Source: Uranotaenia lowii (taxonomy: Eukaryota; Arthropoda; Insecta; Diptera; Culicidae). Taken from it: 64,000 nt of DNA. This document shows, in pieces, positions 1-11,398 of this stretch. Positions within the stretch are counted from its first letter, which is position 1. Every line of letters begins with the position of its first letter. The notes under the pieces are model-generated. The model had not been told where the DNA came from and did not search any database. It saw nothing but the letters and a program-made list of their open reading frames with translations. The position numbers were made by a program, and so were the translations under genes. Location of the stretch: assembly GCF_029784155.1 (NCBI RefSeq), contig NC_073693.1, positions 334,995,023 to 335,059,022 on the forward strand. The letters are read 5' to 3'.

Positions 1-1600
1 AGCCCCTTCAAAGCGTTTTCAACGAAATTTCTGCTGGTGAAATTTAACAATAACGAAGTAAAACCATTTTTATATTGAATTAAAAGTATAATCGATTAGT
101 ATAGATCGTAGGTTGCGAAGGATACAAACGAGATTACTCTTTAAGGGCTTTAAAAACAGAGAAATCCAAAATTTTCGTTTTGAATTTTTTTTTCACAGAA
201 GTGGAATCTTGGCAAATCATGAAATTTTATATAAAACCACCAGAAATACATTCTTCAATATGCTAGGGACCTTGCCACGAGCAAACATGGTATAGGATTC
301 AAACGCTGATTTTTTTTTAAACAGGGATTTTCATAAGTTTTGTCGTTCATCAGAAATCATCTGTCTCATAGCCTCAGTACTGGTTATACAGCTTACGAGC
401 TCTGGAACTAGCAAAAAACTTGTTGTTAGAGGTTAGGTTTGAATGATTCATAACTAGTCAACACTTTCAGCTAAAAAGTAAAATTTTTTTTGGACATTTC
501 AACGATCTACACTTAGTTTTTCGCTTATTCAATATTAAAATGCTGGTATGTGACTTGACTTCCCTGATGACCCTTAACCGTAGTTGCCGATCATGTGCTT
601 CACTCCAATGCTTGATTTGAACTTTGTAGACTTTTTCGACAGTGTTTGCATACTTTTCCAATACTCACATACAGTTATTCTTTGGATAATGAACGGTTTT
701 GTCAGCTATCGATTTAATAATGACAGATTTTGAAGGAAACTGTGCAAAACTATTTTTTTTCATTTTCTCTTACATCGTAAATATCTCAAAAATGCGTGAA
801 TTCTAAATTTTGGAAAAATAGGATTGAAAGTACTTTTCACAGGCAGCAAAATGCTGACAAAAGTTTGAATTTCCGATTACTAGTAAGTGAGCTATTAGCA
901 AAAGAAAGTGTCCCATTTCTAAAAGAACTAAGCTTTAGTTTCTGAAGAAAAATTATGACGTTGTTTTGTTTTGTTTTGTCAATTTTTGAAATGGGTTTTG
1001 GCCAAATCTACCTTTGGGTCTGCCCCACTGTGCGGCGTTGATTAAATCGCTGGCCTGGTTAAAATTAGCGGTCGCTATACAAATTTTCTAAATGTTATGT
1101 AAAATTGAGCGCTCTTCAGGAAGGTACGGGTCGGGGGGCTTATAAGCGGCACGTTATCTAAACAAACGGGAAAATTGAAGCTCAAAGCGTTAATCACTAA
1201 CTGATTTGACTGAAAATTAAAAGAAAAAAAAACACAACTTTTTAAGACATTTGTGCTATGAAATTAAACGAATACTGACATGTTTCGGAAATTTTCTCCA
1301 ATATTTTTCAGTTCAGTCAATCCGTTTATTGAACTATTTATTTTTTCCTGTATTTTAGAATGTTTTCCGTTTAGTGAATTTTCATGTTTTGGATTATCGA
1401 ATTTTCAACTTTTCAAGGAATGATTAAAGGTGAGGCATTCAGTAACAAAGCCAATCCTAAATAAAGATCTACACTAATTTCTATGATTCCAGAGAAAATG
1501 AAGATATCGTTATCTTCTGAAATCAATCAATTCATTTTAAAATATCCGATAGGATATCAGGTTCCGAACCAAAATTATGTCGAAACCCTTATTAGATTTT
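1..1600. other. AT-rich sequence with no recognised gene
   Basis: Only short open frames of up to about 60 codons occur, none with recognisable protein features. No convincing terminal repeats or tandem arrays were seen. It is probably intronic or intergenic. Confidence 0.5.
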
Positions 1601-2060
1601 GAATGTCAATTTGACACTATTGGAAGTTTGGCGGCTTGTCACTTTATTCGGATGCTTCGTAAAAAGACTGTAGATGAGCTACAGAATGCTTAAAATTCAC
1701 TTATGTCCAAGAAAACTGAATTTAGAAGCTATTTTCGCAATAAGTTTATTTTCACCAGAAAGTCAATTTCATACCGATTCTAGTGTTGTTTTTGCAAAAG
1801 CGGTGATTTTGCAAATTAATTATTTTTTTATAGTCCCTCCAAATTTCGGAACAAGAACCAGTGCAAAGTTCAATTTAAGTGCAAAAAAAATTTTTTTAAA
1901 ATGCAAATTGACAAAAAGTTTGAAAAACAGCTGTCTTTGAAAATTCGTCAAAAATCCTGTGTTTAGTATTCTGATAACCTTAAAATGCAAAAATGAGTCA
2001 AATTACGTCAACTTTTCAATCCTCTTTTCCAAATTTATGTGGTGTAACTTTATCAATTTT
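1601..2060. repeat. Fragment of dispersed repeat family F
   Basis: The stretch begins at the near-palindrome TGTCAATTTGACA. From about 1925 it resembles sequence at 3765-3850 and 58625-58740 (shared phrases include AACAGCT, TTTGAAAA and a GTCAAAAAT block). Family F has at least four further partial copies here: 3414-4240, 8255-8601, 40370-42330 and 58625-62120. Confidence 0.5.
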
Positions 2061-3413
2061 GACGGTTCAATCCCAAGCAACCAAAAGTGACATATTTTCT
2101 TGAATGAAGGCATTGAAAGTTACATAATGGCAGACAAAGAGAATCAACTGCCCAATTTCCTTAAGTGAACTTTATGTATGGGAGAGTGGGGAATCATGGG
2201 CCACTTTTTTTTGTTGTTCGATAACTTCTTTATTATAAGAGATAAAATGAAAATAATAAATGGTATGGTTTTCTACATTTTCAAGGTATCATAAGGTATT
2301 TTTTTTTTAAATTTTAATAAGTTATTTTCCCCAGGTTCTGACCGTTTGAAAAAAGCAATATTTTTTGGATTTTGAAAAATAGTGGGGAATCGTGGGCCAC
2401 CAAATCCAAATTGACCAAATAACATGCAAAGTTTATGAGTTGACCCAAAACTGTGATTTCCTAATTCATTTCGTTATTTTAAAGCAATTTCAGATGATGA
2501 AATAAAAAAGAGAGCTGTGTATGATCGCATAGATTCCAAAACCAGGCTCGCGAACGTTTTGCTAAATTTCTTATATAGGATGGACAAAGTCTTTTTCATA
2601 ACTCTTCATTTGGCATAAGAAAACTTTACAGATGGGTAAAAAGCATTTTAAGTTATGAATGTGTATAAAACCATAAAAATATAGGTGATTAAAGATGTGT
2701 GGCCCACGATTCCCCACAAGCTATGATTTGCAAATTGGTTGCGTTTGTGTGACTTATTGATGTTTCATCAAAAATTCCTTTTCCATGTGAAAGATCATGA
2801 CAAAACAAAGATCATAAGCGTATGAGCATTAGACCGCTGCAAAAACTGACTTTTTACTCCCATGTGTTTTTTCGATTCCATTTTGCTCTCCAATCATCTC
2901 TGTTAAATATAAAATGATTTGGTTCATCCCTGAGTTAGCGCAACGGGTTTTAAATTTGTATGGAAATTAGTATGGGGAAAGTTTTTTTTTCAGATTAAAA
3001 TCGCTAGGGAAGCGATTTTGGGTTTTATGCAAAAAATAACTTCTTCAATGGGTTACTGTATTCTTAAACTTCAATTTTTACTAAGGTTACTTTCAGCTAG
3101 ATGCCACCAGAAAAAAGTTAAAGCAATCTGTAAAAAAAAAATCATTCATAGTAGATCAACAGTCAAAACTGTCAGCAGCACTGGAAACCTGAACTTGCAT
3201 GCAATATTTCTAGATGAATTCTTGAATACAAGCTAATGCGTGGCATACACAAAGGCGTTTTTAATCGGGTAACGCAGATAGAAAAAAACTGCAGCACTAT
3301 GTAGAAAGTAAGATACAAACTTTTTGAGATTATTGGAGATACACGGTGATAGATGTGGTGAAACGATCCCGAAATTCACAACCAAGTTGAAAAATAAGAT
3401 TAAGTTACGCATG

Positions 3414-4240
3414 TGGTATACCTTTGCATACCGCGAGCGGTCAAATGACGGCAAACACTTTCCCCTAAAACTCTCTGGTTTCTCGACCGATTTCTACAAA
3501 GTTTATAGTTTTGGAAAACTCGTAATGTGACTCAAATACGATTTTCAAACAAAATCTAGCTACAATTATTTTTCTCAAAGTTATTCAAAATCAAAGAAAA
3601 AAAAATCGAAAAACAGGCTTCGGAAAAAGGCTATAAATCAGTTATTAAGTACTCGGAAAGAATTTCACTTAGTGCCTGAGAACGCTGCGCTCCAGTGCAA
3701 AGCCAAATCTAGGTGCTAGAGTAGTCTCAGAAAAGGCAGATTGATAAAAAGCAAAAAAAGAAACAGCTACCTTTGAAAAGTCGTCAAAAATTCTGTGTTT
3801 AAGAAATCTAAAGATGCCAAAATGTCAATTACGTCAAATTTCCAGTTCACTTTACAAGAATTTTCTACTGTAACGAGAACAGCTTTGGTGGTTGATTTAA
3901 TAAAAATTACGATTTTTACACCACTTTTTTACATTTTTATTGGCCATGATCTTAAGAAATTTTCAAAAAATATTTCCATATGTGTAACATATAGCTTCTA
4001 ACTTCAGCGTTCTCAGACACTAAGTGAATTTTTTTTTTCGAGTAGTTAATAACTGATTTATAGCCTTTTTCCCGAAGGCTGTTTTTTCGATTTTTTTTTC
4101 TTCAACTTTGAATAACCGTATTTGAGTCACATTACGAGCTTTCCAAAACTATAAACTTGTAGAAATCGGTAAAGAAACAAGAGAGTTTTAGCGGAAAAAA
4201 TATGACTACTCGCGGTATGAATAGGTATATAAAAAATGTC
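3414..4240. repeat. Fold-back element of repeat family F
   Basis: The arms at about 3414-3690 and 4000-4240 are imperfect inverted copies. Both contain GCATACCGCGAG-type ends, an AAAACTCTC block, ATCGGT and a TTGAGTCACATTACGAG-type block. The centre carries the family F core (AACATATAGCTTCTA). No coding capacity is visible. Confidence 0.6.
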
Positions 4241-5077
4241 GGTATGTTTAGTGTTAAATTTGCAATTGATCATCTGAACTTCATTTTTGGGTAAATTTAA
4301 CACAATACACACAGTATTTGTGAATTAATGATAGAAAACACGATAAATAACGCATTTGTTTTAGAAAAAATCAACTTTAGTTATGGTTTTGGATCTGATT
4401 TTAACATTTGAAAAAAAAATCATTTCCTGTGGATTCTGTGAATCAGTGAAAACAAATGATTCAAGAGGTTTTTTACCGAAATCGATTGAAAATTATATAA
4501 GTTATGATTTTTTTCAGTGTAATAATGGTGCTTTTTCTCTAAATAATACCACCATAGTGTAAAGTAAAGTTACTAAACTAGTTTATGAAGAATTCAACAT
4601 TATAAATCTGTACATGTTAAACGGACTGACTTTGGACTAATTTCTGACCGATTTCGGGCCGATTCGGGACCGTTTCTTCGATCTGGGAAGGAATAATTTG
4701 CATGCAAGTTTTCAGCCAGCGATGCCATGAGTGAAGTAAACTCGTCTGAGTTTTTAATAAATATTTTCTAAATTCCAAATATCTTTGTTGTGTTACAACT
4801 AAGCATCATAGTACCTTCACATCATTTGTAGAGATTAATTCGAGGAATAGTATTCAGCCTCTTCTTTATTTTTCCGAAGTTTCTGTAAATCTGTAGCGAT
4901 TTTTGAATAAAAAAAATTGATTCCCCATGTAATTCTCCATACAAAATTAAAACTCGTTGCGCTAAATCAGGACTCAATGTATCGCTTCCAAACTTTACGG
5001 AGATTTTTGTGTGTGAAAATCCCGTCAAAAAATGGTATGGGAGTTGTGATAACTTATAAATTTCAGATTTCCTATAC

Positions 5078-5616
5078 TGTTCAGTCCGACGAGTCGACTG
5101 AAGAACGCGAGAGCGACGATGAATGACCGCGAGAGAACCGAACGAAATGAGCAACACGGCTGCTCTCGCTAGAAATTTCTAGGAGGTTCCATCTGGCGCA
5201 AGCACGTGATTGTGTGCTTCCCGCTAGCCTATTTAAGGGCGCTTTCTTCGATGCGCCTGAAGTCAGTTCGCATTCAACCACCAAACTAGTAACATCAAGT
5301 GAAGAGAAAAATAAAGAGAAATTATGAAGTGCTAAAAAGTTTGTATTTTCTGTGCTCGCTCCGGCATCTGCTCGTCCCGAATCCAGCCGCTGAAATTAAT
5401 CGGCTCTTCTCAGAGCCTTTTCCGAAAGAGTACGATCTCGTAGGGACGAGATCATCGAGAAGTCTTGGCCGCCAGGCAGCATCGGAATGATCTGCCTCCA
5501 CTGATGAGACAACCATGCGTGGTTGTCTCTTGAGGCCCAATCCCACGAGGGGAGCGGGCATTTTTCCCAATCAGTGGTAGTTCCCAAGCATCCGAGCATA
5601 CAGTCCACACGCAACA
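5078..5616 (+). repeat. 5' long terminal repeat
   Basis: It starts TGTTCAGTCC and ends ACACGCAACA, and matches 6760-7298 base for base at a fixed offset of 1,682 as far as I can read. It holds the promoter and polyadenylation signal annotated separately. Confidence 0.93.
5230..5315 (+). promoter_or_regulatory. LTR core promoter and polyadenylation signal
   Basis: A TATA-like TATTTAAG at 5230-5237 is followed about 33 bp later by TCAGTTC at 5263-5269, a good match to the arthropod initiator TCAKTY. AATAAA lies at 5310-5315, downstream of the putative start as expected for R/U5 organisation. The same signals recur 1,682 bp downstream in the 3' LTR. Confidence 0.6.
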
Positions 5617-5617
5617 A

Positions 5618-5635
5618 TGGTCCTTCGAGCCGGAT
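5618..5635 (+). other. Primer-binding site matching tRNA-Tyr
   Basis: TGGTCCTTCGAGCCGGAT begins one base after the 5' LTR. It is the complement of ATCCGGCTCGAAGGACCA, which is the 3' end of insect tRNA-Tyr (acceptor stem TCGAAGG, discriminator A, CCA) as I know that tRNA. Confidence 0.8.
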
Positions 5636-5788
5636 GAAGAAGCCGGCACCTCCAGACGGAAAACGCCCGTCTTTTGATACTGGATCGGGCAGCAGAATGT
5701 CGTGAGTGGAGCACAGAAAAGGAGCAATAAAGTGAATATCAAAGCGGACATTTTTCGAGAAAACAGTGAATTGAGTAAAGTGATTAAA

Positions 5789-6808
5789 ATGCCACCCAAA
5801 AGAACACCGGTGAAAGGGAGCCCGGATTCACCGAGAGGAAAAGATACACTTGAGTTGCTTATCCACAACCGTGGAATGGCAAAACGGAATGTTCAAAGGA
5901 TCCTGACTCATTTGAAGAAAGCGGAAGATGACAACGCTGAGCTGACCCCAGCTCAAATCAAAGTGTACCAGCGAGGCGTGGAGAGTTCCTACGCAGATTT
6001 CAAGATGCTTTACAATGAGATCATCCAACTGGTCTCACCAGCCGAGCGTGAAGAGCATGACGACGATTATTTTAACTTCGTAGACCTGTATGAAGGTGCG
6101 TCGATTGTGCTCGAAGATTGGTTCGAAAAACTAACGCCAGCCCTGCAGCATCAGTCAACCAACAACCAGCCTCCTTTGATCGTCCAACCTTCGCTTCCTC
6201 GAGCCATACCAACATTTGACGGAAGGTACGAGCAATGGGAGAAGTTTAAGGTGGTGTTCCAGGATGTGGTCGACAAAAGCAACGAGCCAGACCGCATCAA
6301 ACTGTATCACTTGGAGAAGGCCTTAATTGGAGATGCCGCTGGATTGAGAGACGCCAAAACAATCACCGATGGCAACTACGCACGAGCATGGCAGCTTCTC
6401 GACGAGCGATTCTCTGACCAGCGACGGTTGATCGACCGGCATCTAGCAGGCTTGCTAAGTGTCAAAAAATTATGCCACGAATCCTTTAGCGAGCTTAGGT
6501 CTTTGGTGGAGACTTTCGATGGACACTACGAAAACCTCAAATTCTTGGGCCATTCTTTTGCCAACGTAGCGGAATACATGGTGGTGTTCCTGATGTCCCG
6601 TGGATTGGATGACGAGACCAGAAAGCTGTGGGAGTCCACCGTGAGGAATGGGGAGTTGCCAAAATACGCAGACACAATTGGATTTTTGAAAGAGCGTATC
6701 TCAGTCCTGGAGAGATGCCGAATATCCAGCGAAAGCACATCATCTTCTGGGGGGGATGATGTTCAGTCCGACGAGTCGACTGAAGAACGCGAGAGCGACG
6801 ATGAATGA
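5789..6808 (+). CDS. gag: BEL/Pao Gag polyprotein, truncated (339 aa)
   Basis: This frame encodes the capsid-type Gag that would package element RNA in cytoplasmic particles. The ATG at 5789 (MPPKRTPVKG) is preferred; the frame is open further upstream only with non-ATG codons. Residues about 15-115 are charged and helix-rich (an HLKKAEDDNAEL region). From residue about 140, IPTFDGRYEQWEKFKVVF and then LIGDAAG near residue 179 are typical of the DUF1759 region found in BEL/Pao Gags. The protein stops early: it has no zinc knuckle, and about 15 C-terminal residues (QSDESTEERESDDE) are encoded by the 3' LTR because a deletion fused gag to it. The serine/acidic tail is therefore partly fortuitous. 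Translation from the 5' LTR promoter is likely. Function in particle formation is inference. Confidence 0.88.
   Translation: MPPKRTPVKGSPDSPRGKDTLELLIHNRGMAKRNVQRILTHLKKAEDDNAELTPAQIKVYQRGVESSYADFKMLYNEIIQLVSPAEREEHDDDYFNFVDLYEGASIVLEDWFEKLTPALQHQSTNNQPPLIVQPSLPRAIPTFDGRYEQWEKFKVVFQDVVDKSNEPDRIKLYHLEKALIGDAAGLRDAKTITDGNYARAWQLLDERFSDQRRLIDRHLAGLLSVKKLCHESFSELRSLVETFDGHYENLKFLGHSFANVAEYMVVFLMSRGLDDETRKLWESTVRNGELPKYADTIGFLKERISVLERCRISSESTSSSGGDDVQSDESTEERESDDE
6749..6759 (+). other. Probable polypurine tract
   Basis: GGGGGGGATGA directly abuts the 3' LTR. It is purine-only except for one T, and sits where plus-strand priming should start. It is also read as the Gly-Gly-Asp-Asp part of the truncated Gag. 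Confidence 0.5.
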
Positions 6809-7298
6809 CCGCGAGAGAACCGAACGAAATGAGCAACACGGCTGCTCTCGCTAGAAATTTCTAGGAGGTTCCATCTGGCGCAAGCACGTGATTGTGTGCT
6901 TCCCGCTAGCCTATTTAAGGGCGCTTTCTTCGATGCGCCTGAAGTCAGTTCGCATTCAACCACCAAACTAGTAACATCAAGTGAAGAGAAAAATAAAGAG
7001 AAATTATGAAGTGCTAAAAAGTTTGTATTTTCTGTGCTCGCTCCGGCATCTGCTCGTCCCGAATCCAGCCGCTGAAATTAATCGGCTCTTCTCAGAGCCT
7101 TTTCCGAAAGAGTACGATCTCGTAGGGACGAGATCATCGAGAAGTCTTGGCCGCCAGGCAGCATCGGAATGATCTGCCTCCACTGATGAGACAACCATGC
7201 GTGGTTGTCTCTTGAGGCCCAATCCCACGAGGGGAGCGGGCATTTTTCCCAATCAGTGGTAGTTCCCAAGCATCCGAGCATACAGTCCACACGCAACA
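6760..7298 (+). repeat. 3' long terminal repeat
   Basis: It is the second 539-bp LTR, apparently identical to 5078-5616, and is followed immediately by the CCTATAC duplication. Its first bases supply the end of the gag frame and stop codon (TGA at 6806-6808). Confidence 0.93.
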
Positions 7299-7773
7299 CC
7301 TATACAAAGCCTGCAGCGGTCTAATGAGCATATTTTTGTTATGCACTTTAGGTTCCCCATCGATGAAATTAGCGGGTGTTTTTTTCAATTATGTAAGTAA
7401 ATTTTTCTAACTTTTTTTAGCTTGATAAATAAAAGAAGCATATGATGCGTATTTCAGTCCACAACATATAGGAATATATGCTCACGCATAGCCACGACGA
7501 TGACAGTTGGTTTGAGATTTTTATCTCAACACACTTCTGAGATATTAAAAGTGGCACACGTTTCCCCATGGCCCACGATACCCCACTCTCCCCTACTAAT
7601 TAATTAACTTGAAAGTAGCAAAAGTGATCTATACCTACGTTATACGGAACTTAAGTCACATAAATGGCACAAAAATGCTCAAAACGGGATTTGGTAAGCC
7701 GCAAAAAGTGCATTGATGTGCTTTCAAAATCAAATCACCACTTCGATTTTTAGTTTCAGTAAGAACATCATCT

Positions 7774-7842
7774 AGGCGTGGTCTTGTGGTAGCGTGTTCG
7801 ATTCTCACCACGATGGTCGGGGTACGATCCCCAAGCCAGGCA
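7774..7842 (+). mobile_element. tRNA-derived SINE head
   Basis: The stretch GGCGTGGTCTTGTGGTAGCG resembles a tRNA D-arm and polymerase III A box. GGGGTACGATCCCC about 30 bp later is a B box in a T-arm. A run of T follows. The acceptor stem ends do not pair well, so I read it as a SINE (Feilai-like in organisation) rather than a working tRNA gene. Confidence 0.6.
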
Positions 7843-8254
7843 AGTTTTTTTTTCAATAAGTAATTTAGCAATTGAGTGACCATTCTGATGCGATATATGT
7901 AGGAGATGTAGGAAAGAAGCAATTGAGCAATTTGTCGAGTTTGGAATCCGGCGCATGGCATCATGGCGACACCGGTACAGAACACAGTAAATAATCAAGA
8001 GAAAGTGATATGAACCGAAGCCAAGTGTTCAGTTGAGATAGAGAGAGATATTTGGCTCATTTTGCATTTTTCGAAGCTGAATTAAGATGCCGATGGGAGC
8101 TGAATAGAAGATCATTAAAACTTGTTTGAAACTTGAAAGTATCAATAAGAACTCAAATTTTGAGCTGCATAGAACGTACTTTATATCAATGATGGGGCTG
8201 AGTAAGCGATTTTGTACCTGTTTTATGGGACTTTTGGTTGTTCGGGTTGATTTC

Positions 8255-8601
8255 AAAGTACGGCTTTTTCACCATTTTTTTTAAACATTTTTTGTGGTCA
8301 TGATCTCAAAAAAATTCAAAGAAATATATCCTTATGTGCAACGTATAGCTTCTAAATTCTGCTTTCTTGGACACTAAATTAATTTGTTTTTGAGTATTCT
8401 GTAGCTGATCTGTAGTTTTTTTCCGAAACATGTTTCTTTGGATTTTATTCCTTGGACTTTGATTAACGGAAAACAGAAGTATTGTAGGTGAATATTATCT
8501 GAGAAACATATTTGCGTTACGAGATTTCCAAAACTCTAAAAACCGGCTAGGAAACAAAAGAGATATATTGGATTCAGTCAGGAGTGTCAAATTGACACTC
8601 C
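8255..8601. repeat. Family F repeat copy ending in a perfect palindrome
   Basis: The GGTCATGATCTCAAAAA, CAACGTATAGCTTCTA and GTAGCTGAT blocks match 40500-40647 and 42112-42300. The copy ends with the 21-bp perfect palindrome at 8581-8601 (GGAGTGTCAA, A, TTGACACTCC). The adjoining CAGGGACTGTAACGG matches the inverted copy near 40380. Confidence 0.6.
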
Positions 8602-10489
8602 AGGGACTGTAACGGGTAAAAATTTCTGTGACGGATGAGGGTTAAAACGATTATAATGAAACAAAAAAAAAACTCGATTTCGAAAGCTGCAAAAATAATT
8701 TCTTCTGTTTTGCAAAAAAAAAACAAAAAATTGCAACTCTGCTTCTCACTGGGTAGGATTGATGCTGGCAAATCTTTGACCTAACACTAAAGTGCGAACT
8801 AATTTCAAAATTTAATTGCCATAAACAAAAGTCATACCAAAAACAGGTTCACAGAACCTTTCAGGATAGCTCAAAACGGACGATTACTATTGTTGATTAA
8901 TGTTTTGATAAGTGAGATTTCGTTTTCTTGAGCAATTTTTTTTAACAGATAATATAGATAGACAAAATCCTGTCATAACAAAATCGTAACAAATCGGAAC
9001 TGGAATGCAAAAACATCCGCAAATCTGCAAACTAATGTTCTTAATACAAAAAACTAAACTGCAGTAAAAATGGCATTTCGTGGCAAATGTTTTCATTTAA
9101 TTAAAAAAAAACTAGTTGAACAAATCGTTATGTAATTGAACATTTTTTCAAATCAAACCAGTGAACGATTCGGTTGTTGTTTTTATACACTTGAGCTAGA
9201 ACTGAGATATTCAAACTTATATGGAAACTGACAACTATATATATTTTTCGAATTGTTGTCGTTGCTTCCAAACATCGCTTGAAGACGGAGTTTGTTTTTT
9301 ATCCTTTTACCTTTCTTATTTCTCAAAATATCAAATCATAATGGTGATAATTTTTAGATTTTATTGCCAATATATTCTTAGATCAAAAAAATACATGAAC
9401 CAAGGATTTCTGGGGCTATCAAATTGATATTTTTTTGAAAATTACGCCCAATTTTAGTTTTCTAATTTTTTCAAGCTTCTCTTAGCTGTACCTTTTGACA
9501 ACTGCTTTTCAAATAGTTTTCATAAGAACAAGTTCACTGGTGTCGGGAAAAAGGGGTAGAAATTTTGTAATTTTGAAAATTTTACCATGTAAAAAGATCT
9601 TTGGGCGTTGTAATTTTTTACAGCACTGTTTCGATTTCAGCCGTATGTGATAGAAATTTTGCAATTTTTGCATCACAGCATGCGAAACTACAACACTTGT
9701 AGTAAAAAAACTTAAGGGCCACAGATCTTGAAAATGTTTTTGCATGCAAAATTTTCAAAATATGTACAAAGTGCCAAAATTTTAAATTGCCAACTCCGGA
9801 GAACTTGCTATTACTATAAATTTAAAGATTAACACAAAAGGCGGGGTTGGGCACTAGTTAATTGCACTCAATCTCGGAAATCCATAAGTTTTAACTAGAG
9901 AAAAAGTAAAATAGTAATTATCTACTACTAAAATATCCTACTTCTCAAGTTAAATCATGAAGAAATTCGCAAGAATCCTTGATCAGTGGCTACGGTTAAG
10001 AAATCTCAGGAGAGTCAAGCCTTATATCAAAATCTCAAGTTATAAATTGGCCAAAAACCGATTGCAAACCGCTGTGCTAATCTGTCTCCGAAAGGACCTA
10101 AAATGTTAAATGGTTAGCACCTAAATAACAATTAAAAAATTGCAACAAAATATATTTCTAATTAATAATTAAGCTGTCCGATAGTAAGACGTGGTTACAA
10201 AGTCTTTGCAATATTATTATTTTATTCTTATAAAAATAATCATTTACTTTTGAAGGCTCATGTGGCAAATTAAAAATTCTGCGAAGTAATTGAAATTTTA
10301 GAAATTTTTATTCTTGCCAACTTTTGCCATATCCTCAATTTATCATGTTAAACCTATAAAGACTTTGCACAAAACTTTCAAAATAATCTAAAACTCCATT
10401 AAAATTGACATGTGTTTGTCTCTTTAGTCGGTTTTAGAGGCGAATCTACTAAGCGAATCTACTCTCTAATAAAATAAATAAAATTAATT
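8602..10489. other. AT-rich sequence with no recognised gene
   Basis: Short open frames (about 60-80 codons) show no protein family features. No convincing terminal repeats or tandem structure were seen. Confidence 0.45.
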
Positions 10490-11160
10490 TAATTAGTCGG
10501 TTCGAAGCATCAGTTGTCCATTTTATACAATTCGGACGCCAACGACCTTGCTAAACTGAAGCCAGAAAGCTAACTTGTTATGGGCGATTGGTCCAAAGCA
10601 TTTCGCGTTTTCTCGTTACATGATTCAGGCTAGCCTCCCCTACGACTTCTCTCATGAATCCGCCTCACCTCATTCACTACGTACAACCGGATGCTACCCT
10701 AAATGCCACCCCCAATCCAAATCCAAATTCGAATGTGGTGTGAAATTACACGATTGAATGGGGGCGCGCTAGCGCCAATAATGCATGGAAAAGTGTTGCT
10801 GAGCTGTAAGTCGGCTCAGTTTTCCACGCGTAACCCATCCGATGGGAAAATAGCAGCGTTGAAAGCTGAATGACGGGGGTCCGTGGGAAATTGATGACCG
10901 AGTATTTTCGCCAGGGACCATTTAGTGAACCGGCGGCGGATGGACTTTCGATAGATGACGGCAGGCGGGGCGGTCATCATGGACTCATTATGAGTCGTAT
11001 CCATTTTCCTCCGACGGACACCCCCGCACCAGTACGAGGCGATCAAAATGAAGAAACGAATCATTCACCGGATGAACGAATCCGGCGAGAGTTCTTCGGA
11101 ATCGTGAATCGAGAGCAATTAATTCACCGATGAAAGCTATCATGTCAGTTTAGATTTATA
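10490..11160. other. GC-richer unique island, candidate regulatory or conserved non-coding DNA
   Basis: Base composition rises clearly above the surroundings (for example GGGGGCGCGCTAGCGCC near 10760 and CGGCGGCGGATGG near 10930). No repeat is visible, and the open frames of up to 87 codons are not recognisable proteins. It ends just before the 9-bp array. It could be an intronic enhancer or an undetected exon. Confidence 0.35.
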
Positions 11161-11398
11161 AGGAAATTCACGGCTGTTGAAGTCTTTCCTGTGGGGTTCC
11201 TGTTGATTTGTTTGAGAAATCAACAGATCAATATTCCACGGACTATATATTTCTTGCCGGATGCTAAATTCAAAACGATAACCGATAGTTCGAAAGATAA
11301 TGGTTCTGATTCAACAATTTCAGATTTTAATCAGATTTCAAATTTCAAATATGAGATTTGAGATTTCAGAAGACTGATTTTTTCCAAAATAGTAAATG

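Larger units (their letters stand above)
5078..7298 (+). mobile_element. Gag-only BEL/Pao LTR retrotransposon, young and internally deleted
   Basis: Two 539-bp LTRs that look identical by eye (5078-5616 and 6760-7298, each TG...CA) flank 1,143 bp of internal sequence. A perfect direct repeat CCTATAC at 5071-5077 and 7299-7305 is the target-site duplication. A primer-binding site, a gag frame and a short purine tract are present. Protease, reverse transcriptase, RNase H and integrase are all absent. Identical LTRs and intact duplication imply recent insertion, so mobilisation must have been in trans by a full-length relative (inference). The 7-bp duplication is longer than the 4-6 bp commonly reported for this superfamily. 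Confidence 0.9.
2830..7323. mobile_element. hAT-like non-autonomous element with TAGACCGCTGCA termini
   Basis: The termini are TAGACCGCTGCA at 2830 and its reverse complement ending at 7323. A perfect 8-bp target duplication ATGAGCAT lies at 2822-2829 and 7324-7331. An 8-bp duplication is typical of hAT transposons. The element carries the BEL insertion at 5078-7298 and a fold-back at 3414-4240; without the BEL it is about 2.27 kb. A smaller relative with the same termini lies at 25028-25859. No transposase frame was found. Confidence 0.75.
2177..7595. mobile_element. Outer TA-flanked element, copy 1 (word GTGGGCCAC), carrying nested insertions
   Basis: The left end reads TATGGGAGAGTGGGGAATC and the right end, reverse-complemented, reads TAGGGGAGAGTGGGGTATC, with TA at both tips. 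Next to each terminus is the word (G)TGGGCCA(C). It recurs inside at about 2390 in the same direction and at about 2700 inverted. Removing the insertion at 2830-7323 and one copy of its 8-bp target duplication leaves about 917 bp. That matches the related elements at 14163-17276 and 60783-61715. No transposase is present, so it is a non-autonomous, Tc1/mariner-style or 'mTA' element by its TA duplication. Confidence 0.65.

Noticed and set aside
5081..5570. Short open frames in the LTR (63-82 codons), repeated at 6763-7252
   Set aside because: They are identical by virtue of LTR duplication and have no protein features; they overlap on both strands.
7774..7842. Functional tRNA gene
   Set aside because: A and B boxes are present but the acceptor stem does not pair and the body continues into a T-rich tail, as in a SINE.
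10870..11133. 87-codon frame in the GC-rich island
   Set aside because: No domain, no splice context and overlapping frames on the other strand; kept only as part of the island.
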